Both the position numbers and the translations under genes were made by a program. Below are positions 45,402 to 55,336 of a DNA stretch of 64,000 bases, in pieces. Numbering within the stretch: position 1 is the first letter of the stretch; each line of letters opens with the position of its first letter. The notes below the pieces were generated by a model. It did no database searches. It was not told the origin of the DNA and saw nothing but the letters and a program-made list of their open reading frames with translations. Source of the stretch: Caballeronia terrestris. GTDB taxonomy: Bacteria; Pseudomonadota; Gammaproteobacteria; Burkholderiales; Burkholderiaceae. The stretch lies in NCBI RefSeq assembly GCF_001544515.1, contig NZ_FCOL02000019.1, forward strand, positions 1 through 64,000, given 5' to 3'.

Positions 45402-46646
45402 TCAGCGCGCGATACTGTAGCCGATCCGCGCGATCCAGTGATTCCGCTTGTTGTAGTCGAGGATGTCCTCGCCATACCCGTTGAAATAGCTGACGAACAG
45501 ATAGCCGCCCCACGCGCTGCTGATCAGCTTCGCGAGCGGATAGGTCAATTGCGAATCGACGCTGCCGTACCAGTGCTTCGTGCCCTTTCTGAGCGTCGTC
45601 GCGAGCTGCCAGCCGTCCGGGCTGCCGTACTTCACGAGCAAATCGACGTAGCCGCGATAGTCCGCGATGTCCTCGTTGCCCTTCTTCGTGATGTAGTAGT
45701 AGAACTTCGGCGATATCGTCAGGTGGTTCCCTTCGAGGTCGCCGAAGTCCCATGTCGGGCGCACGAACGCGATGTTGATCGCGCGCGAATCGTCGCCGCT
45801 CTTGCCGTTCGATTCGTGGCCGATGCCCGCGCCGACTCCCATCCGCGTGTACAGCGAACTCTTCCAGCCGGTGTCCTGCACGTAGTAGAACAATTGCGGC
45901 TGATAGCTGGTGTCGCGGAACGGCGCGGAATCGGCGGACAAATCCCAGATCGACGTCTGCGTGTAGCCGAAATACAGGTTGTCCAGAAACGAGCGCGAGC
46001 GCGGATCGTCTGGCAGCATCAGGCGGTACTTGAAGCTGAACTGGAATTTAGCGAGGTTGTCGCCGTTCTGGCCGTCGGCGAAGTACATCGGCTCGAAGGT
46101 CGTCAGACGGCCGCTCAGCATGCGATCCGTGTTGGTGGTCGGCACGTCGGCAGTGTTCGCGGCGGCGGTCGCGCTCGCGAGCTGCGCGGGCGTCGTGGCC
46201 TGCGACTGCGCGCGCTCGGCCGCGACCACCTGCGCCTGATTCTCGCCGCGATTGAGCGTGACGAGCATCGGCGACGTATCGAAGCCGACCGGATCGATCT
46301 TCACCGTCCCGCGCGCTGAGTCCGGCCACGGTGCCGGATAGCGCACCCGCCGATATTGCCCGGCGCGCAGTTGCAGGTGGTCGGGCACGGCTGGCTCGCG
46401 CGTGAGGGCGAGCGGCTCCGGCGGCAAGTCGCCGTTGGTGAGCGTGACGGTCAGTTGCTTCGGGACTTCGACGTTGAGCGGCTTGTTGCCGTCGGCGGTG
46501 TACATCAGCGTCAGTTCGAGCGGCTGTTGTGCTGCGGCTTCGCGCGCCGGCTGCAACACGGCGACGGTCGCGTGCGCGAGATTCGCCGACGCAAGCGTGA
46601 TCACGAGAGCGCCTGAGCGAGAAAAAAATAGGGGGCCTCGGGCCAT
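45402..46646 (-). CDS. pldA: Outer-membrane phospholipase A with extended N-terminal domain
   Basis: The 414-residue protein has a signal peptide ending AHA. Its C-terminal barrel holds the OMPLA active site in GIGHESNGKSGDDSR: the catalytic His, the Ser two residues later and the Asn fourteen residues later have the spacing of E. coli His142, Ser144 and Asn156. The barrel begins near YFADGQNGDNLAKFQFSFKY. About 170 residues before it form an extra domain absent from E. coli PldA. The enzyme hydrolyses misplaced outer-leaflet phospholipids with calcium. Confidence 0.95.
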   Translation of the reverse strand: MARGPLFFSRSGALVITLASANLAHATVAVLQPAREAAAQQPLELTLMYTADGNKPLNVEVPKQLTVTLTNGDLPPEPLALTREPAVPDHLQLRAGQYRRVRYPAPWPDSARGTVKIDPVGFDTSPMLVTLNRGENQAQVVAAERAQSQATTPAQLASATAAANTADVPTTNTDRMLSGRLTTFEPMYFADGQNGDNLAKFQFSFKYRLMLPDDPRSRSFLDNLYFGYTQTSIWDLSADSAPFRDTSYQPQLFYYVQDTGWKSSLYTRMGVGAGIGHESNGKSGDDSRAINIAFVRPTWDFGDLEGNHLTISPKFYYYITKKGNEDIADYRGYVDLLVKYGSPDGWQLATTLRKGTKHWYGSVDSQLTYPLAKLISSAWGGYLFVSYFNGYGEDILDYNKRNHWIARIGYSIAR

Positions 46647-46859
46647 GAAACGGTCGTCCTTGTTCGTGGGATGCCGGTGCGCGGTGTCTGGCGCCGAGGG
46701 GCCAGGCCGCGAGTCCGCCAGGTCGCATGCCGTCGAGGCGACGGCGCGTGGTTGTCGTGTCCGGCTTCTGCCCGGGCAAACGGAATCCGCGGGAGCGGCG
46801 TTTGACTGCGAGCGAAACGTCAGATTGTAAACGTGCTTAAGACAGACGACCGAACCGTC

Positions 46860-48200
46860 CTATACGCCCTGCACGAATTGCCAGAGCAGCGCGAGGTTCA
46901 GCATGACGATGACGCCCGCGCATCCCCATGCGAGCGCGAGCGGAATCCGCGCGACGCGCCAGCGGCCCATGAGGCCGGCGTCGGAGGCGAACTTCACGAG
47001 CGGGATCACCGCGAGCGGCAGTTGCATGCTGAGCACGACCTGACTCGCGACGAGCAACTGATTCGACCCATGTTCCCCGAACGTGCCGACGGCGACGAGC
47101 GCCGGTCCGATCGCGAGACCGCGCGTCAGGAGCGCCCGCGCCCAGCGCGCGATCGTGAGGTTGAGGAAGCCCTCCATCACCGCCTGGCCCGCGAGCGTGC
47201 CGGTCACGGTCGCATTCAGCCCGCACGCGAGCAGCGCGGCGGCAAAGAAGATGCTTGCCCACTGCGTGCCGACGAGCGGCGCGATCAGCCGGTGCGCATC
47301 GGCGAGATCCTCGACGTCGACGTGGCCGCTCGCGTGAAACACCGCCGCCGCGACGATCAAAAGCGACGCGTTCACCGTGAACGCCAGCCCGAGGGACGCG
47401 AAAGTATCGATGTTCACGCCGTAGAGCGCAGCGGAAATCGAGCGGTCGTCACCGTCGGGGGCGTGGTCCTTGACGAGCGCGGAGTGCAGATAGAGGTTGT
47501 GCGGCATCACCGTCGCGCCGAGGATGCCGGCCGCGAGCCAGATCATGCCGGCGTCGCGCAGCAGTTCCTTCGGCGGCGCAAGGCCGGCGAGCGCTTCGTG
47601 CCACGCGGGCTTCGCGAGCGCGAGTTCGACCACGAAACAAAAACCGATGAAGAAGATCAGCGCGGTGATGAACATCTGCAACGGACGCCTGCCGCGGCTT
47701 TGCAGCGCGAGCATCGCGAAGGTTCCGACCGCCGACATCATGACGCCCGCCGTCAGCGAGACGCCGAGCAGCAGTTGCAGCGCCACCGCGCTGCCGACGA
47801 CCTCCGCGACATCGCACGCGATGATCGCGATCTCGCAGGTGAGCCAGAGGAACACGGTCGTGCGGCGGCTGAAGCGTTCACGGCACAGACGCGCGAGGTC
47901 GCGCCCGGTCACGACGCCCACGCGCGACGCCACCCATTGCAGCAGCATGCCCATCAGGCTTGCGACCAGCACGACGCTCAGCAATTGATAACCGTATTTC
48001 GCGCCGCTGCCGAGTGCTGTCGCCCAGTTGCCGGGGTCCATATAGCCGACAGCGACCAGCGCACCCGCGCCGACGAACGAATACCAGCGTCCGCGCGGCG
48101 CGTCGCCCGGGCGGCGCGAGCGTCGGTGCTCGCGCGGCTCGTCGTCGGACGGCAGGCGCTCGGCGGGGCACGACGTGAGTGCGGACGGAGTGGTATTCAT
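46860..48200 (-). CDS. mntH: Nramp-family divalent metal transporter (manganese)
   Basis: The ATG at 48200 is preceded by GAGGTC and gives 446 residues; longer in-frame starts are not used. The metal-binding helix 1 motif VGYMDPGNWATAL and helix 6 motif ATVMPHNLYLHSALV are both present, with 11 predicted membrane helices. It imports Mn2+ with protons. The N-terminal 40 residues are hydrophilic. It stands alone, upstream of pldA on the same strand. Confidence 0.95.
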   Translation of the reverse strand: MNTTPSALTSCPAERLPSDDEPREHRRSRRPGDAPRGRWYSFVGAGALVAVGYMDPGNWATALGSGAKYGYQLLSVVLVASLMGMLLQWVASRVGVVTGRDLARLCRERFSRRTTVFLWLTCEIAIIACDVAEVVGSAVALQLLLGVSLTAGVMMSAVGTFAMLALQSRGRRPLQMFITALIFFIGFCFVVELALAKPAWHEALAGLAPPKELLRDAGMIWLAAGILGATVMPHNLYLHSALVKDHAPDGDDRSISAALYGVNIDTFASLGLAFTVNASLLIVAAAVFHASGHVDVEDLADAHRLIAPLVGTQWASIFFAAALLACGLNATVTGTLAGQAVMEGFLNLTIARWARALLTRGLAIGPALVAVGTFGEHGSNQLLVASQVVLSMQLPLAVIPLVKFASDAGLMGRWRVARIPLALAWGCAGVIVMLNLALLWQFVQGV

Positions 48201-48740
48201 CGTGAATCGTGACCTCGGAAAAGCTGAAGCGGACTGCGGCGCATCGTCAAGGGAGCGGTGGCTGCGGGCCCGTGAGCCTTTTGTCCATGCCGCTGGCGTC
48301 GGGGGCGACGGTGCAACGAGGGCACCGCGCCGGAGACATCCGAAATGGCTCAGCAACGACTGTTCCGCCTGGCTATTCGAGGGCGTCGCGAGGCGATCAA
48401 GCGGCCTGCGACACCAAAGACGGATATTGACATTACGCAGGCCATCCCTTGTCTGGATTCATTAATGTGAGTGTGGTTTTTGCCCGGTGTCCGTCGTGCG
48501 GATTAGGGGCTAAAATCGCGCGTCTCGCGGGGCGCGATCAGCCGCAGCGCGGTTCAGCGCCGCGACGCATCAGGACGTTGCGTGGACGATCCCTGTACAT
48601 TTGACGCGACAGACGGCGATTGTTTTTTGTCCCGCCGGGGTTTAATGGTAGTTTTCGGGTTTTTAAGGGAGCGGCGGACGCGTCGAGCGATGACGGTCCG
48701 TACGGCGAGGCGGTCGAAAGTCGAACGACGGAGAAACGAG
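48201..48740. other. Long divergent intergenic region between mntH and potF
   Basis: About 540 bases without a supported gene. TAAAAT near 48511 could be a -10 element for the polyamine operon. ATCGCGC and GCGCGAT nearby form a short dyad. GACA-N17-TGTC occurs upstream of mntH, but I do not recognise it as a known MntR or Fur site. Confidence 0.35.
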
Positions 48741-49844
48741 ATGAAAGAAAAATTGGCGGCCCTGGCCGGTGTGATCGCTTGCGCGGTGGTGCTGGCGCCG
48801 GCGGCGGTATCGGCGAAGGACACGCAGCTCAACGTGTACAACTGGTCCGACTACATCGCCAAGGACACGATCCCGAATTTCACCAAGCAGACCGGCGTGA
48901 AGGTCAAGTACGACAACTACGACAGCGACGACACGCTCCAGGCCAAGCTCCTCACCGGCAACTCGGGCTACGACGTCGTCGCGCCGACGAGCAACTACGC
49001 CGGCAAGCAGATCGCCGCGGGCATCTTCGCGCCGCTCGACAAATCGAAGCTGCCGAACCTCAAGTATCTCGACCCGGACCTGATGAAGCTCGTCGAGGGC
49101 GCCGATCCGGGCAACAAGTACACGGTGCCTTGGGCGTACGGCACGACCGGCCTCGGCTACAACGTGACGAAGGCGCAGCAGATCCTCGGCAACGGCGTCG
49201 CGCTCGATAGCTGGGACGTCCTCTTCAAGCCGGAAAACATTTCGAAGCTGAAAGCGTGCGGCGTCTCCGTGCTCGACGCGCCGGACCAGATGTTCGCCGC
49301 CGCGCTGCATTACATCGGCAAGGATCCGATGAGCACGAACCCGGCCGACTATCGCGAAGCGCTCGCGATGCTCAAGAAAATCCGCCCGTACATCACGCAG
49401 TTCAACTCGTCGGGCTATATCAACGACATGGTCGGCGGAGACGTGTGCTTTGCCTACGGCTGGTCGGGCGACGTCGTGATCGCGAAGCATCGCGCGGTCG
49501 AGGCGAAGAAGCCGTTCAAGATCGAGTACTACATCCCGAAGGGCGGCGCGCCGGTCTGGTTCGACGTGATGGCGATCCCGAAGGACGCGAAGCACAAGGA
49601 AGCGGCGCACGAGTGGATTAACTACATCGAGACGCCACAGGTCCACGCGGCAATCACGAACGCGGTGTATTACCCGAGCGCGAATGCCGAGGCGAAGAAA
49701 TACGTCGACAAGGACGTGGCGAACGATCCGGCCGTCTATCCGCCGCAGGAAGTCATCAAGACGCTGTTTCTGTTGAAGCCGCTGCCGCCGGAAATCCAGC
49801 GGCTCCAGACGCGGCTCTGGACCGAATTCAAGTCCGGCCGGTAG
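48741..49844 (+). CDS. potF: Polyamine (putrescine) ABC transporter substrate-binding protein
   Basis: The ATG at 48741 follows GGAG and gives 367 residues with a signal peptide ending VSA-KDT. LNVYNWSDYIAKDTIPNF and YDVVAPTSNYAGKQI are typical of PotF/PotD binding proteins. It delivers putrescine or a related polyamine to PotGHI. It is the first gene of the operon and is followed by a hairpin that may limit read-through. Confidence 0.94.
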   Translation: MKEKLAALAGVIACAVVLAPAAVSAKDTQLNVYNWSDYIAKDTIPNFTKQTGVKVKYDNYDSDDTLQAKLLTGNSGYDVVAPTSNYAGKQIAAGIFAPLDKSKLPNLKYLDPDLMKLVEGADPGNKYTVPWAYGTTGLGYNVTKAQQILGNGVALDSWDVLFKPENISKLKACGVSVLDAPDQMFAAALHYIGKDPMSTNPADYREALAMLKKIRPYITQFNSSGYINDMVGGDVCFAYGWSGDVVIAKHRAVEAKKPFKIEYYIPKGGAPVWFDVMAIPKDAKHKEAAHEWINYIETPQVHAAITNAVYYPSANAEAKKYVDKDVANDPAVYPPQEVIKTLFLLKPLPPEIQRLQTRLWTEFKSGR

Positions 49845-49876
49845 ACTTGAGCGTTTTGCAGATCAGTTGAAACACG

Positions 49877-49901
49877 AAGCCCCTGGACCGCCGGGGGCTT
49901 T
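49877..49901 (+). terminator. Leaky terminator-like hairpin between potF and potG
   Basis: AAGCCCC and GGGGCTT form a 7-bp stem around a GC loop, followed by T-rich TGTT. It may attenuate transcription so the binding protein is made in excess over the ATPase and permeases. Confidence 0.5.
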
Positions 49902-49974
49902 GTTCGTCGCCGGGAGAATCGTTTCCGGCGTTACGTCGCGTAGTGCAGATATCGCAGGAGTCGAGCAGGCAATC

Positions 49975-51144
49975 ATGAGTGAGCAGTCGAGCGCAGTGCA
50001 CGCAGCGCCTAATTCCGGCAGGCCGGGGCAGGGCAGTCCCGCCGCCGGGCCCGGCACGGACAATTTTGTGCAGATCGTCGATGTCGTGAAGAAATTCGAC
50101 GAAACAGTGGCAGTGAAGGGCGTCAGCCTGTCGGTGAAGAAGGGCGAGCTATTCGCGCTCCTCGGCAGTTCCGGCTGCGGCAAGTCGACCCTGCTGCGCA
50201 TGCTCGCGGGGCTCGAAACCGTGACGTCCGGCCAGATCCTGATCGACGGCGAGGATCTCGCGAAGATGCCGCCGTACAACCGGCCGACCAACATGATGTT
50301 CCAGTCGTATGCGCTCTTTCCGCATATGACGGTGGAATCGAACGTCGCGTTCGGGCTTAAGCAGGAGGGCGTGCGCGGCGGGGAGTTGAAGGATCGCGTG
50401 CATACGGCGCTCGAACTCGTGCAGATGGCGCGCTTTGCGAAGCGCAAGCCGCATCAGCTATCGGGCGGACAGCAGCAGCGCGTGGCGCTCGCGCGCAGTC
50501 TCGTCAAGCGGCCGAAGCTGCTGCTTCTCGACGAGCCGATGTCCGCGCTCGACAAGCAGATCCGTCAGCGCACGCAAATCGAACTCGTGAACATTCTCGA
50601 TCAGGTCGGCGTGACCTGCATCATGGTCACGCACGACCAGGAAGAAGCGATGACGATGGCCGACCGCCTCGCCGTCATGAGCGAAGGGCAGATCGTGCAG
50701 GTCGGCACGCCGCACGAGGTCTACGAATATCCGAACAGCCGTTTTTCGGCGGAATTCATCGGCTCGACCAATCTCTTCGATGGCAACGTCGTCGAGGACG
50801 AGCCGGATCACGTGTTTGTCGAATCGGCGGAATTGCCGGTGCGGCTGTATGTGAACCACGGCATCACCGGGCCGCTCGGCATGCCGGTGACGATCTCCGT
50901 GCGGCCCGAGCGCATTGCGCTGATGCGAAAGCCGCCCGAAGGCGCGTACAACTGGGGGCGCGGCACGGTGTCGAACATCGCTTACATGGGCGGCTACACG
51001 CTCTATCACGTGAAGCTCGACAGCGGCAAAGTCGTGGTCGCGAACGTGTCAAGCCTGGCGCTCGGCGAAATCGATTCGCCCACCTGGGACGACGAAGTCT
51101 ACGTGCGCTGGAGCGCATCGGCCGGTGTGGTGCTCACCGCATGA
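49975..51144 (+). CDS. potG: Polyamine ABC transporter ATP-binding protein
   Basis: The Met at 49975 ([15 protein letters not shown]) gives 389 residues. Walker [15 protein letters not shown], signature [15 protein letters not shown], Walker [13 protein letters not shown] and H-loop [10 protein letters not shown] are intact, followed by a TOBE domain. The first 40 residues are Ser/Pro-rich and not conserved. The stop overlaps potH by four bases. Confidence 0.95.
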   Translation: MSEQSSAVHAAPNSGRPGQGSPAAGPGTDNFVQIVDVVKKFDETVAVKGVSLSVKKGELFALLGSSGCGKSTLLRMLAGLETVTSGQILIDGEDLAKMPPYNRPTNMMFQSYALFPHMTVESNVAFGLKQEGVRGGELKDRVHTALELVQMARFAKRKPHQLSGGQQQRVALARSLVKRPKLLLLDEPMSALDKQIRQRTQIELVNILDQVGVTCIMVTHDQEEAMTMADRLAVMSEGQIVQVGTPHEVYEYPNSRFSAEFIGSTNLFDGNVVEDEPDHVFVESAELPVRLYVNHGITGPLGMPVTISVRPERIALMRKPPEGAYNWGRGTVSNIAYMGGYTLYHVKLDSGKVVVANVSSLALGEIDSPTWDDEVYVRWSASAGVVLTA

Positions 51145-52067
51145 AGCGCGCGCTCGAACTTCTTAGCGCGCCGTGGAGGCGCATGGGCCTGACGGGCCGC
51201 TCGGCCGTGATCGGCGGTCCGTTCATCTGGCTGCTGCTGTTTTTCTTCGTGCCGTTCCTGCTGGTCGTGAAAATCAGCTTCGCGGATGCGCAACTCGGCA
51301 TCCCGCCGTATACCGAACTCGTCGCGATGAAGGAGGGCGTGCTGAATATCGCGCTCGATTTCTCGCATTACGCGTTCCTTTTCACCGACAGCCTGTATTT
51401 CGCCACCTACATGAATTCGCTGCTGGTGGCAGCGGTGTCGACGGTGCTGTGTTTGCTGATCGGTTATCCAATGGCGTATTACATCGCCCGCTCGAATCCG
51501 GCGACGCGCAATATCCTGATGATGGCGGTGATGCTGCCGTTCTGGACGTCGTTTCTGATCCGGGTATATGCGTGGATCGGCATTCTGAAGAACAATGGTT
51601 TGCTCAATAACTTCCTGATGTCGATCGGCTTGATTCATTCGCCGATCGAGCTTTATCACACGAATATCGCGGTTTATATCGGCATGGTGTATTCGTATTT
51701 GCCGTTTCTCGTGATGCCGCTTTACGCGCATCTCGTGAAAATGGATTTGACTTTGCTCGAAGCGGCATACGATCTCGGCGCGAAACCCTGGAAGGCATTC
51801 GTGCAGATTACGCTGCCTTTGTCGAAGAACGGGATAATCGCGGGGTGTCTGCTCGTATTCATCCCGGCAGTCGGAGAATACGTGATTCCTGAATTGCTCG
51901 GCGGCGCGGATACGCTGATGATCGGCCGCGTCATGTGGAACGAGTTCTTCGATAACGCCGACTGGCCGATGGCTTCGGCCGTCACCTGCGCGATGGTCCT
52001 GCTGCTGCTCGTGCCGATGGCGCTCTTCCAGCATTATCAGGCGAAGCAACTGGAGGAGAAGCGATGA
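51141..52067 (+). CDS. potH: Polyamine ABC transporter permease PotH
   Basis: The 308-residue permease has six predicted helices (FIWLLLFFFVPFLLVVKISF first). The EAA loop LEAAYDLGAKPWKAFVQITL contacts PotG. Both ends overlap neighbouring genes by four bases, so potGHI is tightly coupled. Confidence 0.95.
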   Translation: MKRALELLSAPWRRMGLTGRSAVIGGPFIWLLLFFFVPFLLVVKISFADAQLGIPPYTELVAMKEGVLNIALDFSHYAFLFTDSLYFATYMNSLLVAAVSTVLCLLIGYPMAYYIARSNPATRNILMMAVMLPFWTSFLIRVYAWIGILKNNGLLNNFLMSIGLIHSPIELYHTNIAVYIGMVYSYLPFLVMPLYAHLVKMDLTLLEAAYDLGAKPWKAFVQITLPLSKNGIIAGCLLVFIPAVGEYVIPELLGGADTLMIGRVMWNEFFDNADWPMASAVTCAMVLLLLVPMALFQHYQAKQLEEKR

Positions 52068-52885
52068 TCAAGCCGAGCCGCTCGCTTCAATTCACATCGC
52101 TGGGAATCGGATTCGCGTTCCTCTATATTCCGATCATCAGCCTGGTCGTTTATTCGTTCAACGAGTCGCAACTCGTGACAGTCTGGACGGAGTTTTCGCT
52201 GCGCTGGTATAAGGCGCTCTGGCAAGACGAAGAGTTGATCAACGCCGCGTGGCTTTCATTGCGCGTCGCGCTCTTGACGGCTTGCGCCTCGGTGGTGATC
52301 GGAACCTGGGCCGGTTTTGTATTGGCACGCATGGGACGGTTCCGCGGATTCACGCTTTATACCGGCATGATCAATGCGCCACTCGTGATTCCTGAAGTGA
52401 TTCAGGGGATTTCGCTGTTGCTTCTGTTCGTCGAAATGGCAAAGATTTTCGGCTGGCCCGCCGGACGCGGCATTTTCACGATCTGGATCGGCCATGTGAT
52501 GCTGTGTATCTCCTATGTCGCGATTATCGTGGAATCGCGCGTGCGGGAACTGAATCCGTCGCTGGAAGAAGCTGCGCTCGATTTGGGCGCCACTGCATTG
52601 CGCGTGTTTTTCTCGATTACTCTGCCGCTGATTTCCCAGGCGCTCGTGGCCGGATGGCTTTTGTCGTTCACGCTGTCGATCGACGACCTCGTTTTGTCGG
52701 CGTTTCTTTCGGGTCCCGGTTCGACCACGCTGCCGCTCGTCGTTTTTTCGCGTGTGCGGCTCGGGCTGAACCCCGAGATGAATGCGCTCGCTACGTTGTT
52801 CATCGCGTTCGTGACGGTGGGCGTCGTCGCCGCGAACTACTTCATGCAGCGCAGCGAACGCAGGCGGCTGGCGGGCGTTATTTAG
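52064..52885 (+). CDS. potI: Polyamine ABC transporter permease PotI
   Basis: The 273-residue permease has six predicted helices, the typical LYIPIISLVVYSFNES beginning and the EAA loop EEAALDLGATALRVFFSITL. It pairs with PotH. The operon ends here; the next gene is convergent with a gap of only 15 bases. Confidence 0.95.
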   Translation: MIKPSRSLQFTSLGIGFAFLYIPIISLVVYSFNESQLVTVWTEFSLRWYKALWQDEELINAAWLSLRVALLTACASVVIGTWAGFVLARMGRFRGFTLYTGMINAPLVIPEVIQGISLLLLFVEMAKIFGWPAGRGIFTIWIGHVMLCISYVAIIVESRVRELNPSLEEAALDLGATALRVFFSITLPLISQALVAGWLLSFTLSIDDLVLSAFLSGPGSTTLPLVVFSRVRLGLNPEMNALATLFIAFVTVGVVAANYFMQRSERRRLAGVI

Positions 52886-52900
52886 CGCCCGCCTCACAGC

Positions 52901-53908
52901 TTAAGACGCGCTGGCGAGGTGCCGCGCGAATGTCGCCGAATCGGTATTCGTGCCGCATAGCAGGATGCCGACGCGCTTGCCTTGCAGCCGTTCGCGCAGC
53001 GGCCCGAGCAGGCCCGCCGTCGCCGCTGCGCACGACGGCTCGACCGCCAGCTTCAGCTCATTGAAAAGCTGCAGCATGCCGCGCCGCAGTTCGGCATCGG
53101 ACACGGTCACGATCTCGTCGATATGCCGGCGGCACAGCTCGTAGCTGTACTCCTCGGTATGCGGCGCCATCAGCGAATCGGCGATGCTGTGCATCGATCC
53201 CATCTTCACCGTGTGTTTCGCCGCGAAGCTCTTGCTCATCACGTCGGCGCCTTCGGGCTCGACGCCATACACGTGGATCGACGGATTCGCGAGCCGCATC
53301 GCCGTCGATACCCCCGCCGCCAATCCGCCGCCGCCGATCGGCAGGACGACCGCTTCGAGATCGGGCGCCTGCGACGTCCACTCGTAGCCGAGCGTCGCCG
53401 TGCCGAGTACCGTGCGATAGCCGCTGAACGGATGCACGAAGAAGCGGCCTTCCTCGGCCTCGATGCGGCGCACGATCTCGAACGCTTCGGCGCCGTTCTC
53501 CGCGAACACGATTTCCGCGCCGTAGCGCCGCGCGAGCGCGACGCGCGTCGGGCTCGCGGTGCGGATCATCACGACTTTCGCGCCGATCTCCATGCGCATC
53601 GCCGCATAGGCGACTGCCACCGCGTGATTCCCCGCCGACACGCACGTCACGCCCGCGCCGCGCTCGCTGGCATCAAGCGCGAGCAGGTTCGAGAAAGCGC
53701 CGCGCGCCTTGAACGTGCCGCTCGCCTGCAGCAGTTCGAACTTGAACGTGATGGGCGTGCCGTCGAACGTCGGGAAGTCGTGGCGCTCGAAGGTCGGCGT
53801 GCGCGCGACCCACGGCGCCAGCGCCATGTGCTGCTCGGCGATGTCGTCGAGGGTGGGAATCGGCGTGCCGTCGATGGTGTGGTCGGTGTGCTGGCTGGCG
53901 GTGGACAT
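52901..53908 (-). CDS. PLP-dependent threonine/serine dehydratase-like enzyme
   Basis: The 335-residue fold-type II PLP enzyme has the PLP lysine in LLQASGTFKARGAFSN, the glycine-rich phosphate loop PIGGGGLAAGV and SAGNHAVAVAYAA. It matches the biodegradative threonine dehydratase/threo-3-hydroxyaspartate dehydratase group, without an ACT domain. The exact substrate cannot be told. It follows argE by 22 bases on the same strand, so they may be co-transcribed. Confidence 0.88.
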   Translation of the reverse strand: MSTASQHTDHTIDGTPIPTLDDIAEQHMALAPWVARTPTFERHDFPTFDGTPITFKFELLQASGTFKARGAFSNLLALDASERGAGVTCVSAGNHAVAVAYAAMRMEIGAKVVMIRTASPTRVALARRYGAEIVFAENGAEAFEIVRRIEAEEGRFFVHPFSGYRTVLGTATLGYEWTSQAPDLEAVVLPIGGGGLAAGVSTAMRLANPSIHVYGVEPEGADVMSKSFAAKHTVKMGSMHSIADSLMAPHTEEYSYELCRRHIDEIVTVSDAELRRGMLQLFNELKLAVEPSCAAATAGLLGPLRERLQGKRVGILLCGTNTDSATFARHLASAS

Positions 53909-53930
53909 GGCGGTTCGGGGTAAAGAGGAA

Positions 53931-55148
53931 TCAGCGGGCGGCGTAAGCGTCAACCGACATGCTGTGGATGAATTTGCCGAGAAACGCCTCGCATGCAGCC
54001 AGTTGATCGAGCGACACGTACTCGTTCGCCTTGTGCGCCTGCTCGATGTTGCCCGGCCCGCACACGATGCTCGGCACGCCCGCGAGTGCGAACAAGCCGG
54101 CCTCCGTGCCGTACGCGACCTTGCGCTTCTCCTGGTTCTCCGTGAGCGCGCGCACGAGCTTCGTGATCGCGGCCTGTTCCGATGCATCGAGCCCCGGCGC
54201 CGATGCGATATGCGAGATCTCGATGGCCGCGTTCGCGTGTTCCTTCAGCATCTTCGGCAAGAGCGTCTCGCGCGCGTAGGCGTCGATGCGCTTGAAGACG
54301 GACTCGGGGTCCATCGTCGGAAGGTTGCGGAATTCGAACTGGAAGCTGCACTCGGCGGGCACGGTGTTGATCGAATTGCCGCCCTTGATCGTGCTCGTTT
54401 GCGCGGTGGTGAAGGGCACGTCGTAGAGCTCGTCGAACGGGCCTTGCGCGCGGAATTCGTCGGCAACGTCGCGGATGAAGCAGATGAGGCGCGCGGCGTA
54501 TTCGATCGCGTTGAGGCCCTTCGGCGTCAGCGACGAGTGCGCAGCAAAACCGCGCACGCAGCAGTTGTACGCGTTGATGCCCTTGTGCGCGATGACCGGG
54601 CGCATCGAAGTCGGCTCGCCGACGATGCAGCCGTCCGGACGCACGCCGCGCTTCTGCAGGTCGGTGATCATCAGCGGCGCGCCGGCGCAGCCGACTTCCT
54701 CGTCGTAGGACAGCGCGAAGTGGATCGGCTTGGCGAGCTTCGTCGCCTGCATCTTGGGCAGGAGCGCGAGCGCCGTGCCGATGAAGCCCTTCATGTCGCA
54801 CGTACCGCGGCCGTAGAGCAGGCCGTCGCGGATTTCGGGCTTGAACGGGTCGCTGGACCAGTCCTGTCCGTCTACGGGGACGACATCCGTATGGCCCGAC
54901 AGCACGATGCCGCCGTTCGTCTCGCCGTCGTGGGCGGGGACGGTTGCAAAGAGGTTGGCCCACTGGCCGCGGCTGTCGGTGGTGATCGTGGCTTCGATGC
55001 CGGCGGCGCGCAGTTCGTCGCGCACGGTTTCGATGAGGCCGAGATTCGGATTTCGGCTGACGGTGTCCATCGAGACGAGCCGTTCGACCCAGGGAAGCGC
55101 GACAGGAGAAGGGGTTTCGGTATGCGCCGGTTCGGCGATGTGGGACAT
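53931..55148 (-). CDS. argE: N-acetylornithine deacetylase (M20 family)
   Basis: The Met at 55148 follows AGGAG. The 405-residue M20 peptidase has the zinc motif VLSGHTDVVPVDGQ, the general-base region LSYDEEVGCAGA and the dimerisation domain insert. The sequence matches proteobacterial ArgE, which releases ornithine from N-acetylornithine in arginine synthesis. A related M20 deacylase function is possible given its position before a dehydratase. Confidence 0.9.
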   Translation of the reverse strand: MSHIAEPAHTETPSPVALPWVERLVSMDTVSRNPNLGLIETVRDELRAAGIEATITTDSRGQWANLFATVPAHDGETNGGIVLSGHTDVVPVDGQDWSSDPFKPEIRDGLLYGRGTCDMKGFIGTALALLPKMQATKLAKPIHFALSYDEEVGCAGAPLMITDLQKRGVRPDGCIVGEPTSMRPVIAHKGINAYNCCVRGFAAHSSLTPKGLNAIEYAARLICFIRDVADEFRAQGPFDELYDVPFTTAQTSTIKGGNSINTVPAECSFQFEFRNLPTMDPESVFKRIDAYARETLLPKMLKEHANAAIEISHIASAPGLDASEQAAITKLVRALTENQEKRKVAYGTEAGLFALAGVPSIVCGPGNIEQAHKANEYVSLDQLAACEAFLGKFIHSMSVDAYAAR

Positions 55149-55336
55149 GTTCTTGCTCCTGCTGGTTAGAGTTCGATCATACCGAAATTTTGAGAGGGGA
55201 TTTCGGGGCCTTGCGGTGCGGGCTTCGGGACGCGTTGCTGCCTGCTGTGATTCATGCAGATTGCTGACATTTGTTGACTTTTTGACGTGGCTAGATTCGC
55301 TACGATGGATCGATCTCGACGACGGCCAACCAAGCG

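Noticed and set aside
48554..48841. Minus-strand ORF across the potF start
   Set aside because: Overlaps the potF signal peptide region and has no coding features.
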